NCBI GenBank assembly: GCA_963204815.1
Contig: CAUJHQ010000092.1
Location: forward strand, 1-48,187
DNA from: Pseudomonadota bacterium
Lineage (GTDB): Bacteria; Pseudomonadota; Gammaproteobacteria; Burkholderiales; Burkholderiaceae_C
Direction of reading: 5' to 3'
DNA: 48,187 bases
Shown: piece by piece, positions 26,233 to 36,002 of the stretch
How the letters are laid out: every line of letters begins with the position of its first letter
Position numbering within the stretch: the first letter of the stretch is position 1
Translations under genes and position numbers: made by a program
Notes under the pieces: generated by a model
What the model was told of the DNA's origin: nothing
Databases searched by the model: none
Seen by the model: only the letters and a program-made list of their open reading frames with translations

Positions 26233-27540
26233 TCAGCCCTTGTTCGCCTTCTGGAACTTCTCCAGTTCGACGTCGGCGCGCTTCTTGATCGTGTCCAGGC
26301 CTTCCTTCGCGCTGCGCTTGCCGGCCCAGACCTGCTCGAGTTCCTCGTCGATGATCGTGCGGATCTGCAGGAAGTTGCCCAGGCGGATGCCGCGCGACTT
26401 GTCGGTCGTCTTGCGGATCATCTGCGTCACGCTGACGTCGGTGCCGGGGTTCTGCTTGTAGAAGCCGCTCTTCTCGGTGATGCCGAAGGCCGCCGTCGTG
26501 ATCGGCAGGTAGCCGGTTTCCTGGTGGCTCTTGGCCTGCACGTTGGCGTCGGACAGGTACTTGAAGAACTCGGCCACGCCCTTGTATTCCTCGGGCTTCT
26601 TGCCGCTCATCACCCACAGGCTGGCGCCGCCGATGACGGTGTTCTGCGGCGCGCCCTGCACGTCGGGGTAGTAGGGCAGCGTGCTGATGCCGCCCTGGAA
26701 CTTCGAGTTGCGCTTGACGGCGCCGTACAGCGCCGACGAGCCGGTGGTCATCGCGCACTCGCCTGACACGAAGGTGGCGTCGGCCGAGTTGTTGCGGCCC
26801 TTGTAGACGAACAGGCCCTGCTGCGCCATGTTGGCCAGGTTCTCGATGTGGCGCACGTGCAGCGGGGTGTTGATCGCCATGCGCGTGTCCAGGCCGGTGA
26901 AGCCGTTGCGCTTGGTGGCGTACTCCACGTTGTGCCAGGCGCTGAAGCTCTCGAGCTGCGTCCAGCTCTGCCAGCTGGTGGTGAAGGGGCACTTGTGGCC
27001 GCTGGCCCTCAGCTTGGCGGCGGCCAGCGTGACTTCGGGCCAGGTCTTCGGCGGGTTCTCGGGGTCGAGGCCGGCCGCCTTGAAGGCATCCTTGTTGAAG
27101 TGGAAGACGGTCGTCGAGCTGTTGAACGGCAGGCTCAGCATCTGGCCGTTCGGCGCCGTGTAGTAGCCCGACACGGCCGGCACGTAGACCGAGGTGTCGA
27201 ACTTGGCGCCGCCCATCTGCATGATCTCGCTGACCGGCTTGATGGCGCCCTTGCTGGCCATCATGTTGGCGGTGCCGACCTCGAAGACCTGCAGGATGTG
27301 CGGTGCGTTGCCGGCGCGGAAGGCGGCAATGCCGGCGGTCAGCGTCTCGGGGTAGGTGCCCTTGAAGACGGGCACCACCTTGAACTGCGTCTGCCTGGAG
27401 TTGAAGTCCTTGGCGAGGCCATTGACCCATTCGCCGAGCTGGCCGCTCATCGCGTGCCACCACTGGATCTCGGTCTGGGCGTGCGCGGGCAGGGTGAAGG
27501 CGGCGGCGACCAGCGCCGGAAGAAGGACCTTGGATTTCAT
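26233..27540 (-). CDS. ugpB: sn-glycerol-3-phosphate-binding protein UgpB
   Basis: This 435-residue periplasmic binding protein has a Sec signal peptide (about 1-21, ending PAHAQ) and the extracellular binding-protein fold: TEIQWWHAMSGQLGEWVNGL, then GTYPETLTAGIAAFRAGNAPHI and NSSTTVFHFNKDAF. It delivers glycerol-3-phosphate or glycerophosphocholine-type diesters to UgpAE. It is the first gene of ugpBAECQ. The start at 27540 gives a proper signal peptide; the very long open frame running upstream over the next gene is a shadow. The 168-base spacer to the divergent oxidoreductase holds an inverted CTGTCA pair that may mark phosphate control. Confidence 0.96.
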   Translation of the reverse strand: MKSKVLLPALVAAAFTLPAHAQTEIQWWHAMSGQLGEWVNGLAKDFNSRQTQFKVVPVFKGTYPETLTAGIAAFRAGNAPHILQVFEVGTANMMASKGAIKPVSEIMQMGGAKFDTSVYVPAVSGYYTAPNGQMLSLPFNSSTTVFHFNKDAFKAAGLDPENPPKTWPEVTLAAAKLRASGHKCPFTTSWQSWTQLESFSAWHNVEYATKRNGFTGLDTRMAINTPLHVRHIENLANMAQQGLFVYKGRNNSADATFVSGECAMTTGSSALYGAVKRNSKFQGGISTLPYYPDVQGAPQNTVIGGASLWVMSGKKPEEYKGVAEFFKYLSDANVQAKSHQETGYLPITTAAFGITEKSGFYKQNPGTDVSVTQMIRKTTDKSRGIRLGNFLQIRTIIDEELEQVWAGKRSAKEGLDTIKKRADVELEKFQKANKG

Positions 27541-27593
27541 GCGGGCTCCGTGAGTCGGTGGGCGGGTAAACCCATGACTGTGCATTCGGTTTG

Positions 27594-27613
27594 TGACAGC
27601 CGGGTTTCTGTCA
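27594..27613. promoter_or_regulatory. Inverted CTGTCA repeat upstream of ugpB (possible PhoB-type site)
   Basis: TGACAG (27594-27599) and CTGTCA (27608-27613) face each other across 8 bases. The PhoB box half-site is CTGTCAT; in E. coli the halves are direct repeats 11 bases apart, and ugp belongs to the Pho regulon. Here the orientation is inverted, so a different regulator is equally possible. The site lies 54-73 bases before the ugpB start. Confidence 0.45.
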
Positions 27614-27708
27614 TGGATGGGCGCCCAGGGGCAACGGGGATAACCCCGCTGGTCCGCGGCCCCGATCCGGGCGGGGATGCTGCACTGCGGTAGCATTCGC
27701 GGTTCCCC

Positions 27709-30700
27709 ATGAACGCTCCGCTCCCTCTGGAATCCGCGGTGGGCCCGGACGCCGAGGCCGACGACGCCAGCGTCGTCCGCCTGCGCGAGATCCCCTACAA
27801 CTACACCTCGTTCTCCGACCGCGAGATCGTGCTGCGGCTGCTGGGCGCGCGGGCCTGGGAACTGCTGAACCTGCTGCGCCAGGAACGCCGCACCGGCCGT
27901 TCGGCGCGCATGCTCTACGAGGTGTTGGGCGACATCTGGGTCGTCCAGCGAAACCCCTACCTCGAAGACGACCTGCTGACGAGCGCGAAGCGCCGCCGCC
28001 TGCTGATCGAGGCACTGCACCACCGGCTGGGCGAGATCGAGCGCCGCCGCAGCGAAGGCGATGCCGACCGCAACGCGCTCGTCGGTGAGCTGCTGGTGGC
28101 CGCGCGCGGTGCGGTGGAGCGCTTCGCGCGCCGATTCGACGACGTGGCCGCGTTGCGCCAGCGCACGCGTCGCGCGCTCGGCCGCGCCACCGCCAAGGAC
28201 AACATCAAGTTCGACGGCCTGTCGCGCGTGTCGCACGTGACCGACGCCACCGACTGGCGCGTCGAGTACCCCTTCGTCGTGCTGACGCCCGACAGCGAGC
28301 GCGAGATGGCGGCGCTGGTGAAGGGCTGCATCGACCTCGGCCTCACCATCGTGCCGCGTGGCGGCGGCACCGGCTACACCGGCGGCGCGATCCCGCTCAC
28401 CTGGAAGAGCGCGGTCATCAACACCGAGAAGCTCGAGCAGATGAGCGAGGTGGAGTTCGCGACCCTGCCCGGCGTCGATCACCCGGTGCCGACCGTCTGG
28501 ACCGAGGCCGGCGTCGTCACGCAGCGCGTGGCCGACGCGGCGGAGCGCGCCGGCCACGTGTTCGCCGTCGACCCGACCTCGGCCGAGGCCTCGTGCATCG
28601 GCGGCAACATCGCGATGAACGCCGGCGGCAAGAAGGCCGTGCTGTGGGGCACCGCGCTCGACAACCTCGTCTACTGGCGCATGGTGACGCCCGAGGCGAA
28701 GTGGCTGGAGGTGCGGCGCATCGGCCACAACCTCGGCAAGATCCACGACGTCGAGGTCGCGAGCTTCGAGCTCCAGACCTTCGACGCCAGCGGCAAGAAG
28801 CTCGAGCGCACCGAGCGGCTGGACATCCCCGGCAGCGTGTTCCGCAAGGAAGGTCTGGGCAAGGACGTCACGGACAAGTTCCTCGCCGGCCTGCCGGGCA
28901 TCCAGAAGGAAGGCTGCGACGGCCTGATCACCAGCGCGCGCTGGGTCGTGCACCGCATGCCGCCGCACGTGCGCACGGTGTGCCTGGAGTTCTTCGGCAA
29001 CCCGAAGGACTGCGTGCCCTCGATCGTCGAGATCAAGGACTTCATGTTCGCCGAGATGAAGCGCCCGGGCGGCGCCATCCTCGCCGGCCTGGAGCACCTG
29101 GACGACCGCTACCTGAAGGCGGTCGGCTACGCCACCAAGAGCAAGCGCGCGCTGACCGGCAGCGGCCTGCCGAAGATGGTGCTGATCGGCGACATCGTCG
29201 GCGACGACGAGGACGCCGTCGCGCGCGCCACCAGCGAGGTCGTGCGCCTGGCCAACGGCCGCAGCGGAGAGGGCTTCGTGGCGGTCAGCGCCGACGCGCG
29301 CAAGCGCTTCTGGCTCGACCGCAAGCGCACCGCGGCGATCGCGCGCCACACCAACGCCTTCAAGATCAACGAAGACGTGGTGATCCCGCTGCCGCGCATG
29401 GGCGAGTACACCGAGGGCATCGAGCGCATCAACATCGAGCTCAGCCTGCGCAACAAGCTGCAGCTCGCCGACCGCCTGCAAGCCTTCTTCTCCCAGGGCC
29501 GCCTGCCGCTGGGCCGCGGCGACGACGCCGGCGAGATCCCGGGCGCCGAGCTGCTCGAAGACCGCGTGCAGCAGGCGCTGGCGCTGGTGCGCGAGGTGCG
29601 TGCGCTGTGGCAGGGCTGGCTCGAGCACCTGGACGCGGTGCAGCCCGACGAGCAGGGCGGCCCCGGCCGCAGCCTCTTCGCGCTGCTGCAGGACCACACG
29701 CTGCGCGCGTCGTGGAAGCTGCAGCTGCTGAAGCCGCTGCAGCAGGTGTTCTCCGGCGCGGCCTTCGCGCCGATCCTCGAGCAGTGCCGGGCGATCCACC
29801 AGGAGGTGCTGCGCGGCCGCGTCTGGGTGGCGCTGCACATGCACGCCGGCGACGGCAACGTGCACACCAACATCCCGGTCAACAGCGACAACTACGAGAT
29901 GCTGCAGACCGCGCACGAGGCGGTGGGCCGCATCATGGCGCTGGCGCGCCGGCTCGACGGCGTGATCTCCGGCGAGCACGGCATCGGCATCACGAAGCTG
30001 GAGTTCCTGTCCGACGACGAGCTCGCCGGCTTCGCCGCCTACAAGGCCAAGGTCGACCCCGAAGGCCGCTTCAACAAGGGCAAGCTGCTGCGCGGCACGC
30101 CGCCCGACGGCACCTGGGCGTCGGACCTGTCGGCCGCCTACACGCCGAGCTTCGGGCTGATGGGCCACGAGTCGCTGATCATGCAGCAGAGCGACATCGG
30201 CGCCATCAGCGACAGCATCAAGGACTGCCTGCGCTGCGGCAAGTGCAAGCCGGTGTGCGCCACCCACGTGCCGCGCGCCAACCTGCTGTACAGCCCGCGC
30301 AACAAGATCCTCGCGACCTCGCTGCTGATCGAGGCCTTCCTCTACGAGGAGCAGACGCGCCGCGGCATCAGCCTGGCGCACTGGGCCGACTTCGAGGACG
30401 TCGCCGACCACTGCACCGTCTGCCACAAGTGCGAATCGCCGTGCCCGGTGAAGATCGACTTCGGCGACGTGACGATGAACATGCGCAACCTGCTGCGCAA
30501 GATGGGCCAGAAGAGCTTCCGGCCCGGCAACGCGGCGGCGATGCTGTTCCTGAACGCGACGAACCCGGAGACCATCCGCCTGATGCGCCGCGGCATGGTC
30601 GACGTCGGCTTCAAGGTGCAGCGCTTCGCCAACGACCTGCTGAAGCTGGCCGCGCGCCGGCAGACGAACGCGCCGCCGGCGACGGTGGGGCCTGCGCCCG

Positions 30701-31638
30701 TGAAGGAGCAGGTGATCCACTTCATCAACAAGAAGATGCCCGGCGGCCTTCCCAAGCGCACCGCGCGCGCGCTGCTGGACATCGAGGACCGCGACTACGT
30801 CCCGATCATCCGCGACCCGAAGTCGACCACCGCCGATTCCGAGGCGGTCTTCTACTTCCCCGGCTGCGGCAGCGAGCGCCTGTTCAGCCAGGTCGGGCTG
30901 GCCACGCAGGCCATGCTCTGGCACGCCGGCGTGCAGACCGTGCTGCCGCCGGGCTACCTGTGCTGCGGCTACCCGCAGCGCGGCAGCGGCCAGTTCGACA
31001 AGGCCGAGAAGAGCATCACCGACAACCGGGTGCTGTTCCACCGCGTGGCCAACACGCTGAACTACCTGGACATCAAGACCGTCGTCGTGTCGTGCGGCAC
31101 CTGCTACGACCAGCTGCAGGGCTACCGCTTCGAGGAGATCTTCCCCGGCTGCCGCATCGTCGACATCCACGAGTACCTGCTGGAGAAGGGCATCACGCTG
31201 CCGGCCGGCGAGGGCGCCGCCGGCTACCTGTACCACGACCCCTGCCACAGCCCGATGAAGCTGCAGGAGCCGATGAAGACCGTGAAGGCGCTCGTCGGGC
31301 CCAACGTGCTGAAGAGCGAGCGCTGCTGCGGCGAGAGCGGCACGCTCGGCGTGACGCGGCCGGACATCAGCACGCAGATCCGCTTCCGCAAGGAGGAAGA
31401 GATCCGCAAGGGCGAGGCCGCGCTGCGCGAGCAGGGGGCGACCGGCGACCTGAAGATCCTGACCAGCTGCCCGAGCTGCCTGCAGGGCCTGTCGCGCTAC
31501 CGCGACGACCTGTCCAACGGCCTGCTCGAGGCTGACTACATCGTCGTCGAGATGGCGCGCAAGCTGCTCGGCGAAGGCTGGCTCGAAGAGTACGTGGCGC
31601 GGGCCAACCAGGGCGGCATCGAGCGCGTGCTCGTCTGA
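27709..31638 (+). CDS. Large FAD/Fe-S oxidoreductase (DUF3683 family, lactate/glycolate-oxidase-like fusion)
   Basis: This 1309-residue protein fuses modules usually split among several subunits. The order is: an N-terminal DUF3683-like helical region (about 1-165); an FAD_binding_4 domain (about 185-330, with [16 protein letters not shown]); and an FAD-oxidase C-terminal domain with [17 protein letters not shown] (about 710) and [14 protein letters not shown] ferredoxin-like module follows ([11 protein letters not shown] near 840 and [13 protein letters not shown] near 902). The last part is a CCG-type domain with [10 protein letters not shown] (near 1084), [17 protein letters not shown] and CPSCLQGL. 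The pattern matches D-lactate, glycolate or similar 2-hydroxyacid dehydrogenases feeding electrons to quinone; the substrate is unknown. No membrane segment is seen. It is divergent from ugpB. Confidence 0.88.
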   Translation: MNAPLPLESAVGPDAEADDASVVRLREIPYNYTSFSDREIVLRLLGARAWELLNLLRQERRTGRSARMLYEVLGDIWVVQRNPYLEDDLLTSAKRRRLLIEALHHRLGEIERRRSEGDADRNALVGELLVAARGAVERFARRFDDVAALRQRTRRALGRATAKDNIKFDGLSRVSHVTDATDWRVEYPFVVLTPDSEREMAALVKGCIDLGLTIVPRGGGTGYTGGAIPLTWKSAVINTEKLEQMSEVEFATLPGVDHPVPTVWTEAGVVTQRVADAAERAGHVFAVDPTSAEASCIGGNIAMNAGGKKAVLWGTALDNLVYWRMVTPEAKWLEVRRIGHNLGKIHDVEVASFELQTFDASGKKLERTERLDIPGSVFRKEGLGKDVTDKFLAGLPGIQKEGCDGLITSARWVVHRMPPHVRTVCLEFFGNPKDCVPSIVEIKDFMFAEMKRPGGAILAGLEHLDDRYLKAVGYATKSKRALTGSGLPKMVLIGDIVGDDEDAVARATSEVVRLANGRSGEGFVAVSADARKRFWLDRKRTAAIARHTNAFKINEDVVIPLPRMGEYTEGIERINIELSLRNKLQLADRLQAFFSQGRLPLGRGDDAGEIPGAELLEDRVQQALALVREVRALWQGWLEHLDAVQPDEQGGPGRSLFALLQDHTLRASWKLQLLKPLQQVFSGAAFAPILEQCRAIHQEVLRGRVWVALHMHAGDGNVHTNIPVNSDNYEMLQTAHEAVGRIMALARRLDGVISGEHGIGITKLEFLSDDELAGFAAYKAKVDPEGRFNKGKLLRGTPPDGTWASDLSAAYTPSFGLMGHESLIMQQSDIGAISDSIKDCLRCGKCKPVCATHVPRANLLYSPRNKILATSLLIEAFLYEEQTRRGISLAHWADFEDVADHCTVCHKCESPCPVKIDFGDVTMNMRNLLRKMGQKSFRPGNAAAMLFLNATNPETIRLMRRGMVDVGFKVQRFANDLLKLAARRQTNAPPATVGPAPVKEQVIHFINKKMPGGLPKRTARALLDIEDRDYVPIIRDPKSTTADSEAVFYFPGCGSERLFSQVGLATQAMLWHAGVQTVLPPGYLCCGYPQRGSGQFDKAEKSITDNRVLFHRVANTLNYLDIKTVVVSCGTCYDQLQGYRFEEIFPGCRIVDIHEYLLEKGITLPAGEGAAGYLYHDPCHSPMKLQEPMKTVKALVGPNVLKSERCCGESGTLGVTRPDISTQIRFRKEEEIRKGEAALREQGATGDLKILTSCPSCLQGLSRYRDDLSNGLLEADYIVVEMARKLLGEGWLEEYVARANQGGIERVLV

Positions 31639-31692
31639 CGGCGCATCGCCCCGCGCGTCAGCAGGGGTTCAGGCAACGGCGGTGCGCGGCGA

Positions 31693-31698
31693 TAAACT
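31693..31698 (+). promoter_or_regulatory. Candidate -10 element for DUF971-ubiE
   Basis: TAAACT lies 37 bases before the DUF971 start, in the context GATAAACTC, also found before ugd (34181) and secA (11236). No good -35 hexamer is visible. Confidence 0.35.
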
Positions 31699-31735
31699 CT
31701 GCCGACACCCTTTGCCGTATCCCCCTTCCGCTGCC

Positions 31736-32152
31736 ATGGCCGCCTCCACGACCCGCGAACCGCAACCCGTCTCGCTCACCGTCCACCAGGCTTCGCGCGT
31801 GCTGGAGATCGCCTTCGACGACGGCCGGCAGTTCCGCATCCCGTTCGAGCTGATGCGCGTGTACTCGCCGTCGGCCGAGGTGCAGGGCCACGGCCCCGGC
31901 CAGGAGGTGCTGCAGACCGGCAAGCGCGAGGTGGAGATCACCGACATCACCGGCGTCGGCCACTACGCCGTGCAGCCGCGCTTCTCCGACGGCCACGACA
32001 CCGGCATCTTCACCTGGGGCTACCTGTACCACCTGGGTGCCGACGAAGCCGAGCTGTGGCGCCGCTACGAAGAGCGCCTGGCCGCCGCCGGCGCCGACCG
32101 CGACGCCCCCATGGCCGTGGCCGCCGGCGGCGCCTGCGGCCACCAACACTGA
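31736..32152 (+). CDS. DUF971 domain protein
   Basis: This 138-residue protein matches DUF971, a small domain found alone in proteobacteria and at the N-terminus of gamma-butyrobetaine hydroxylase. The core (about 14-105) includes [54 protein letters not shown] and a late acidic helix. The C-terminal Ala/Gly tail ends CGHQH, with Cys and two His that might bind metal. Its role is not established; a link to iron-sulfur or quinone proteins has been suggested for relatives near ubiE. It is 11 bases before ubiE, so the two are co-transcribed. Confidence 0.88.
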   Translation: MAASTTREPQPVSLTVHQASRVLEIAFDDGRQFRIPFELMRVYSPSAEVQGHGPGQEVLQTGKREVEITDITGVGHYAVQPRFSDGHDTGIFTWGYLYHLGADEAELWRRYEERLAAAGADRDAPMAVAAGGACGHQH

Positions 32153-32163
32153 GATCGCTGCCC

Positions 32164-32895
32164 ATGGCACAGACCCACTTCGGCTACGAGACCGTCGACG
32201 AATCCGAGAAGGCGCGCCGCGTGCGCGGCGTCTTCGACAGCGTGGCGCAGCGCTACGACCTGATGAACGACCTCATGTCGATGGGCATGCACCGCGTGTG
32301 GAAGCACTACACGGTGACGGTCGCCAACGTGCGCGAGGGCGACCGCGTGCTCGACATCGCCGGCGGCACCGGCGACCTGGCGCGTGCCTTCGCGCGCAAG
32401 GCCGGACCGCGCGGCACGGTGGTCCACACCGACATCAACGAGGCCATGCTGCGCACCGGCCGCGACCGCCTGATGGACGAGGGTCTGGCGCTGCCCACCA
32501 TCACCTGCGACGCCGAGAAGCTGCCTTTCGCGAGCGGCAGCTTCGACCTCGTCAGCGTCGCCTTCGGCCTGCGCAACATGACGCACAAGGACGCCGCGCT
32601 CACCGAGATGTGCCGCGTGCTGCGGCCCGGCGGCCGGCTGCTCGTGCTGGAGTTCTCGAAGGTCGCGGCGCCGCTCGCCAAGCCCTACGACTGGTACTCG
32701 TTCAACGTGCTGCCGAAGATCGGCAAGTGGGTCGCGAAGGACGAGGAGAGCTACCGCTACCTCGCCGAGTCGATCCGCATGCACCCCGACCAGCAAGCCT
32801 TGAAGGCGCTGATGCAGGCGAACGGCTTCGGCCACGTCGACGTGCACAACCTGACGGCCGGCGTCGTCGCGCTGCACGTGGGGATCAAGTGCTGA
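32164..32895 (+). CDS. ubiE: Ubiquinone/menaquinone C-methyltransferase UbiE
   Basis: This 243-residue S-adenosylmethionine-dependent enzyme performs the C-methylation step of ubiquinone (and, where present, menaquinone) biosynthesis. SAM motif I is [12 protein letters not shown] (62-73). The UbiE-specific features are the N-terminal [20 protein letters not shown], the later [25 protein letters not shown] and [14 protein letters not shown]. Length is standard. The following Tim44-like gene starts 7 bases inside its 3' end, so the two are coupled. Confidence 0.98.
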   Translation: MAQTHFGYETVDESEKARRVRGVFDSVAQRYDLMNDLMSMGMHRVWKHYTVTVANVREGDRVLDIAGGTGDLARAFARKAGPRGTVVHTDINEAMLRTGRDRLMDEGLALPTITCDAEKLPFASGSFDLVSVAFGLRNMTHKDAALTEMCRVLRPGGRLLVLEFSKVAAPLAKPYDWYSFNVLPKIGKWVAKDEESYRYLAESIRMHPDQQALKALMQANGFGHVDVHNLTAGVVALHVGIKC

Positions 32896-33308
32896 ACACG
32901 CTGGCGGCGTGGCGGCAGCGCCGCGGCGCCGGCGCGGCGGCGCGCGAGGTCGACGAGTTCCTGCGCGTCGCCCGCCTGTCCTTCGTGAAGCTGCAGGCCG
33001 CCTGGGACGCCGCCGACCTGGCGGCGCTGGCGGCGCTGACCACCGGGCCGCTCGCCGAGGAGCTGCGCGAGGAGCTCGCCGCGCGCGGCCCGGGCCCGAA
33101 CCGCACCGAGGTGCTCACGCTCGACGCCCGCCTGCTCGCGATGGAGGAGCTGACGGAGGCCTACATCGCGAGCGTCGAGTTCTCGGGCCTGATCCGCGAG
33201 CAGCTCGACGCCGGCGCGGCACCGTTCCGCGAACTCTGGATGCTGGCGCGGCCGAAGGCCGACGGCGGCCCCGGCTGGCGGCTGGCGCGCGTGCAGGCCC
33301 TGGCGTGA
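32889..33308 (+). CDS. Short Tim44-like domain protein
   Basis: This 139-residue protein matches the Tim44/TimA-like domain (NTF2-type fold): [21 protein letters not shown], then FSGLIREQ and [10 protein letters not shown] near the end. Betaproteobacterial Tim44 relatives I know are about 300 residues, with a signal/membrane segment and Gly-rich region before this domain. Here only the domain remains, with a short basic start (LAAWRQRR). The GTG at 32889 overlaps the ubiE end; CTG or a missed upstream start are alternatives, but ubiE blocks a longer N-terminus. The next gene starts at GTG 4 bases before this stop. Role unknown; its neighbours suggest a link to ubiquinone biosynthesis. Confidence 0.8.
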   Translation: MLNTLAAWRQRRGAGAAAREVDEFLRVARLSFVKLQAAWDAADLAALAALTTGPLAEELREELAARGPGPNRTEVLTLDARLLAMEELTEAYIASVEFSGLIREQLDAGAAPFRELWMLARPKADGGPGWRLARVQALA

Positions 33309-34165
33309 ACCCGGTGCGGTGCCGGCTCGGCGCCGCCGCGCTCGCGCTGGCCACCCTGGGCACCGGCTGCGGTGGCCGTTCCGGGGCGGGCGAACCGGCG
33401 GCGCGCGTCGGCGGCGACACCATCACCGTCGAGCAGGTCAATCAGGCCGTGCCGCCGCCGCAGCGCGGCCTGCGCGGCGAGGCCGCCGAGGCAGCGGCGC
33501 GGCAAGCCCTGGAGCGCCTGATCGACCAGTCGGTCGCGGCGGCGAAGGCCGAGGACCAGAAGCTCGACCGTGACCCGCGCGTGCAGCAGCAACTCGAGGC
33601 CGCGCGCCGCGAGGTGCTGGCCCGCGCCTGGCTCGACAAGGTGAGCGAGGGCGCCGCCCGGCCGACGCCCGACGAGGTGGCGCGCTACCACGCCGAGAAG
33701 CCGGCCTTGTTCAGCAACCGGCGCGTTTACAACCTGCAGGAACTGCTGGTCGAAGCGCGCCCGGAGCAGCTGCCAGACCTGCGCAGCCGGCTCGCGGCGT
33801 CGCGCAACATCGCCGAGTTCGTCGAATCGCTGCGCGGCGGTTCGTTCCGCTTCACGCTGACGCAGGCGGTGCGCGCCGCCGAGCAACTGCCGCTGGCGCA
33901 GCTGGACGCGATCGCCGGCCTGTCCGACGGGCAGGCCAGCCTGTTCCCGCACGCTGCCGGCGCGCAGGTGCTGGTGCTGGTGGGGTCGCGCGCGCAGCCG
34001 GTGTCGCTGGAGCAGGCGCGGCCGGCGATCGAGCAGTTCCTCGCCAACGAGCGCCGGCGCCGGATCGCCGAGGACGAGGTGCGGGCGCTGCGCGCGGCGG
34101 CGCGCGTCGAGTGGCTCGGGCGCTTCGCGGCCAGCGGCGCCGCGGCATCGGCGCCACCCCGGTGA
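33305..34165 (+). CDS. EpsD-like peptidyl-prolyl isomerase lipoprotein
   Basis: This 286-residue secreted protein looks like the EpsD family of SurA/PpiC-related prolyl isomerases found with exopolysaccharide loci. The N-terminal signal ends at a Cys (LATLGTGC, near residue 22), a weak lipobox. The SurA-like N-domain (about 30-120, ARVGGDTITVEQVNQAVPP and ALERLIDQSVAAAKAEDQKLDRDPRV) is followed by a rotamase-like region (about 125-245) that lacks the usual parvulin signature, suggesting chaperone use. The GTG start overlaps the Tim44-like stop (GTGA). It would help fold outer-membrane or periplasmic parts of a polysaccharide machine, none of which is in the window. Confidence 0.75.
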   Translation: MNPVRCRLGAAALALATLGTGCGGRSGAGEPAARVGGDTITVEQVNQAVPPPQRGLRGEAAEAAARQALERLIDQSVAAAKAEDQKLDRDPRVQQQLEAARREVLARAWLDKVSEGAARPTPDEVARYHAEKPALFSNRRVYNLQELLVEARPEQLPDLRSRLAASRNIAEFVESLRGGSFRFTLTQAVRAAEQLPLAQLDAIAGLSDGQASLFPHAAGAQVLVLVGSRAQPVSLEQARPAIEQFLANERRRRIAEDEVRALRAAARVEWLGRFAASGAAASAPPR

Positions 34166-34180
34166 GGCGCGCGCGCCGCA

Positions 34181-34186
34181 TAAACT
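34181..34186 (+). promoter_or_regulatory. Candidate -10 element for ugd
   Basis: TAAACT follows the EpsD-like gene's stop by 15 bases and lies 54 bases before the ugd start. The context CATAAACTCGCC repeats TAAACTCGCC seen before secA. No clear -35. Confidence 0.35.
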
Positions 34187-34239
34187 CGCCACTCACATGC
34201 GGTGCGCGGCAGTCGCGCGCCACCCGAGGGGAGAACTGA

Positions 34240-35568
34240 ATGAAAGTCACGGTCGTGGGCACCGGCTACGTCGGTCTGGTGACTGGCGCCTGCCTGTCGG
34301 AGATGGGCAACCACGTCGTCTGCCTCGACGTCGACGAACGCAAGATCCGCATCCTCAACGACGGCGGCATCCCGATCCACGAGCCCGGCCTGAAGGAGAT
34401 CGTGCAGCGCAACGTCGCCGCCGGCCGCCTGCAGTTCACCACCGACGTCGCGGCCGCGGTCGGCCACGGCACGCTGCAGTTCATCGGCGTCGGCACGCCT
34501 CCCGAGGAAGACGGCTCGGCCGACATGCAATACGTGCTGGCCGCGGCGGCGAGCATCGGCCGCCACATGACCGACTACAAGATCATCGTCGACAAGAGCA
34601 CGGTGCCCGTCGGCACCGCCGACCGCGTTCGCGGCGCGGTGGCGGCCGCGCTGGAGGCGCGCGGCGTCAAGATCGACTTCGCCGTCGTCTCGAACCCCGA
34701 GTTCCTGAAGGAAGGCGCGGCGGTCGAGGACTGCATGCGGCCGGACCGCATCATCGTCGGCGCCGACGACGAGCGCGCGGTGCTGCTGATGCGCGCGCTG
34801 TACATGCCCTTCATGCGCAACCACGAGCGCCTGATGGTGATGGACGTGCGCAGCGCCGAGTTCACGAAGTACGCCGCCAACGCGATGCTCGCCACGCGCA
34901 TCAGCTTCATGAACGAGCTGTCGCGGCTGGCCGAGCGCGTCGGCGCCGACATCGAGCAGGTGCGCCGCGGCATCGGCAGCGACCCTCGCATCGGCACCCA
35001 CTTCCTGTACGCCGGCACCGGCTACGGCGGCAGCTGCTTCCCGAAGGACGTGAAGGCGCTGATCCACATCGGCCGCGAGAACGGCCTCGAGCTCGGCGTG
35101 CTGAAGGCGGTGGAGGACGCGAACGACCGCCAGAAGCACGTGCTCGTCGACAAGGTCGTGCAGCGCTTCGGCGACGACCTCGCGGGGCGCTGCTTCGCCG
35201 TCTGGGGCCTCGCGTTCAAGCCCAACACCGACGACATGCGCGAGGCACCGAGCCGCGTCATCCTGGCCGAGCTGGTGCGCCGCGGCGCCCGCGTGCGCGC
35301 CTACGATCCGGTCGCGATGGACGAGGCGCGGCGCGTGCTCGGCGATCTGCCCGGCCTCGAGTTCGTGGGCAGCCAGACCGAAGCCCTGAAGGGCGCCGAC
35401 GCGCTCGTCGTCGTCACCGAGTGGAAAGAATTCCGCAACCCCGATTTCGACGACATCAAGGCGACGCTGAAGCACCCGCTGATCTTCGACGGCCGCAACC
35501 TCTACGACCCGGCGTTCATGAAGACCTTGGGCATCGAGTACCGCGCGATTGGAAGAGCCGGCGCGTGA
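34240..35568 (+). CDS. ugd: UDP-glucose 6-dehydrogenase
   Basis: This 442-residue cytoplasmic enzyme oxidises UDP-glucose to UDP-glucuronate with two NAD+. The N-terminal Rossmann domain starts [19 protein letters not shown] (5-23). The catalytic Cys is C266 in [14 protein letters not shown], and the second NAD domain contains [16 protein letters not shown]. The C-terminus NLYDP is typical. A GAGGGGAG-like Shine-Dalgarno precedes the ATG. UDP-glucuronate would feed acidic exopolysaccharide or, via other enzymes, aminoarabinose. It stands alone in its transcription unit, next to the rfb and manC-galE operons on the other strand. Confidence 0.98.
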   Translation: MKVTVVGTGYVGLVTGACLSEMGNHVVCLDVDERKIRILNDGGIPIHEPGLKEIVQRNVAAGRLQFTTDVAAAVGHGTLQFIGVGTPPEEDGSADMQYVLAAAASIGRHMTDYKIIVDKSTVPVGTADRVRGAVAAALEARGVKIDFAVVSNPEFLKEGAAVEDCMRPDRIIVGADDERAVLLMRALYMPFMRNHERLMVMDVRSAEFTKYAANAMLATRISFMNELSRLAERVGADIEQVRRGIGSDPRIGTHFLYAGTGYGGSCFPKDVKALIHIGRENGLELGVLKAVEDANDRQKHVLVDKVVQRFGDDLAGRCFAVWGLAFKPNTDDMREAPSRVILAELVRRGARVRAYDPVAMDEARRVLGDLPGLEFVGSQTEALKGADALVVVTEWKEFRNPDFDDIKATLKHPLIFDGRNLYDPAFMKTLGIEYRAIGRAGA

Positions 35569-35582
35569 AGCGCCACATGGTG

Positions 35583-35768
35583 CATAATGCGATGGCGAAA
35601 TTGCTCAAGACCATTGTCTGACGGTCTTCTTGCTCTTGCCTCCTGACCGCTCCCCGCGGTCCCCAAGGGAGGCGACGGCCGAAATCCCTGCCTGGTGATC
35701 TTCTTGCGTGGCTTTGCACTGCGTCGGCATGTGCTGGCGCAGACCTTTGTTCTATTGATTGGCTTTAC
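35583..35768 (+). promoter_or_regulatory. Long structured leader of the cold-shock gene
   Basis: CATAAT (35583-35588) is a candidate -10 just after ugd. About 175 bases of untranslated leader follow. It holds a perfect 6-bp stem AAGACC (35607-35612) / GGTCTT (35623-35628) followed by a T/C-rich run, which may also terminate ugd. A long folded 5' leader is the hallmark of cold-inducible cspA mRNAs; no E. coli-type cold box sequence is seen. Confidence 0.5.
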
Positions 35769-35981
35769 ATGACTACGCAAACCGGCACCGTCAAATGGTT
35801 CGACGACGGCAAGGGCTTCGGCTTCATCACTCCCGATGGCGGCGGCAAGGATCTGTTCGCGCACTTCAGCGAAATCCAAGGCGGCACGGGCTTCCGCAGC
35901 CTCGCCGAGAACCAGAAGGTTCAGTTCGAAGTGAAGCAGGGCCAGAAGGGCCCGCAAGCCTCGAACATCAAGTCCATCTAA
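35769..35981 (+). CDS. cspA: Cold-shock protein, CspA family
   Basis: This 70-residue single-stranded nucleic-acid-binding protein has the cold-shock beta-barrel, with RNP1 KGFGFI (about 16-21) and RNP2 DLFAHFSEI (about 31-39). RNP2 reads LFAHF instead of the more common VFVHF, a conservative change. CspA-family proteins melt RNA structure during cold shock; some are constitutive. The long leader argues for regulated expression. It lies in the polysaccharide block, converging on rfbC with a 21-base gap and no obvious terminator. Confidence 0.96.
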   Translation: MTTQTGTVKWFDDGKGFGFITPDGGGKDLFAHFSEIQGGTGFRSLAENQKVQFEVKQGQKGPQASNIKSI

Positions 35982-36002
35982 GGACCTGAACGCGCCGCCC
36001 CG

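Noticed and set aside
26233-31248. 1671-codon minus-strand frame over ugpB and the oxidoreductase
   Set aside because: Only its last 435 codons (26233-27540), with a signal peptide, are the real ugpB. The rest is antisense to the oxidoreductase gene.
28593-31535. 980-codon alternative frame inside the large oxidoreductase
   Set aside because: Arg/Ala/Pro-rich shadow translation with no family resemblance; the real frame has intact FAD and Cys motifs.
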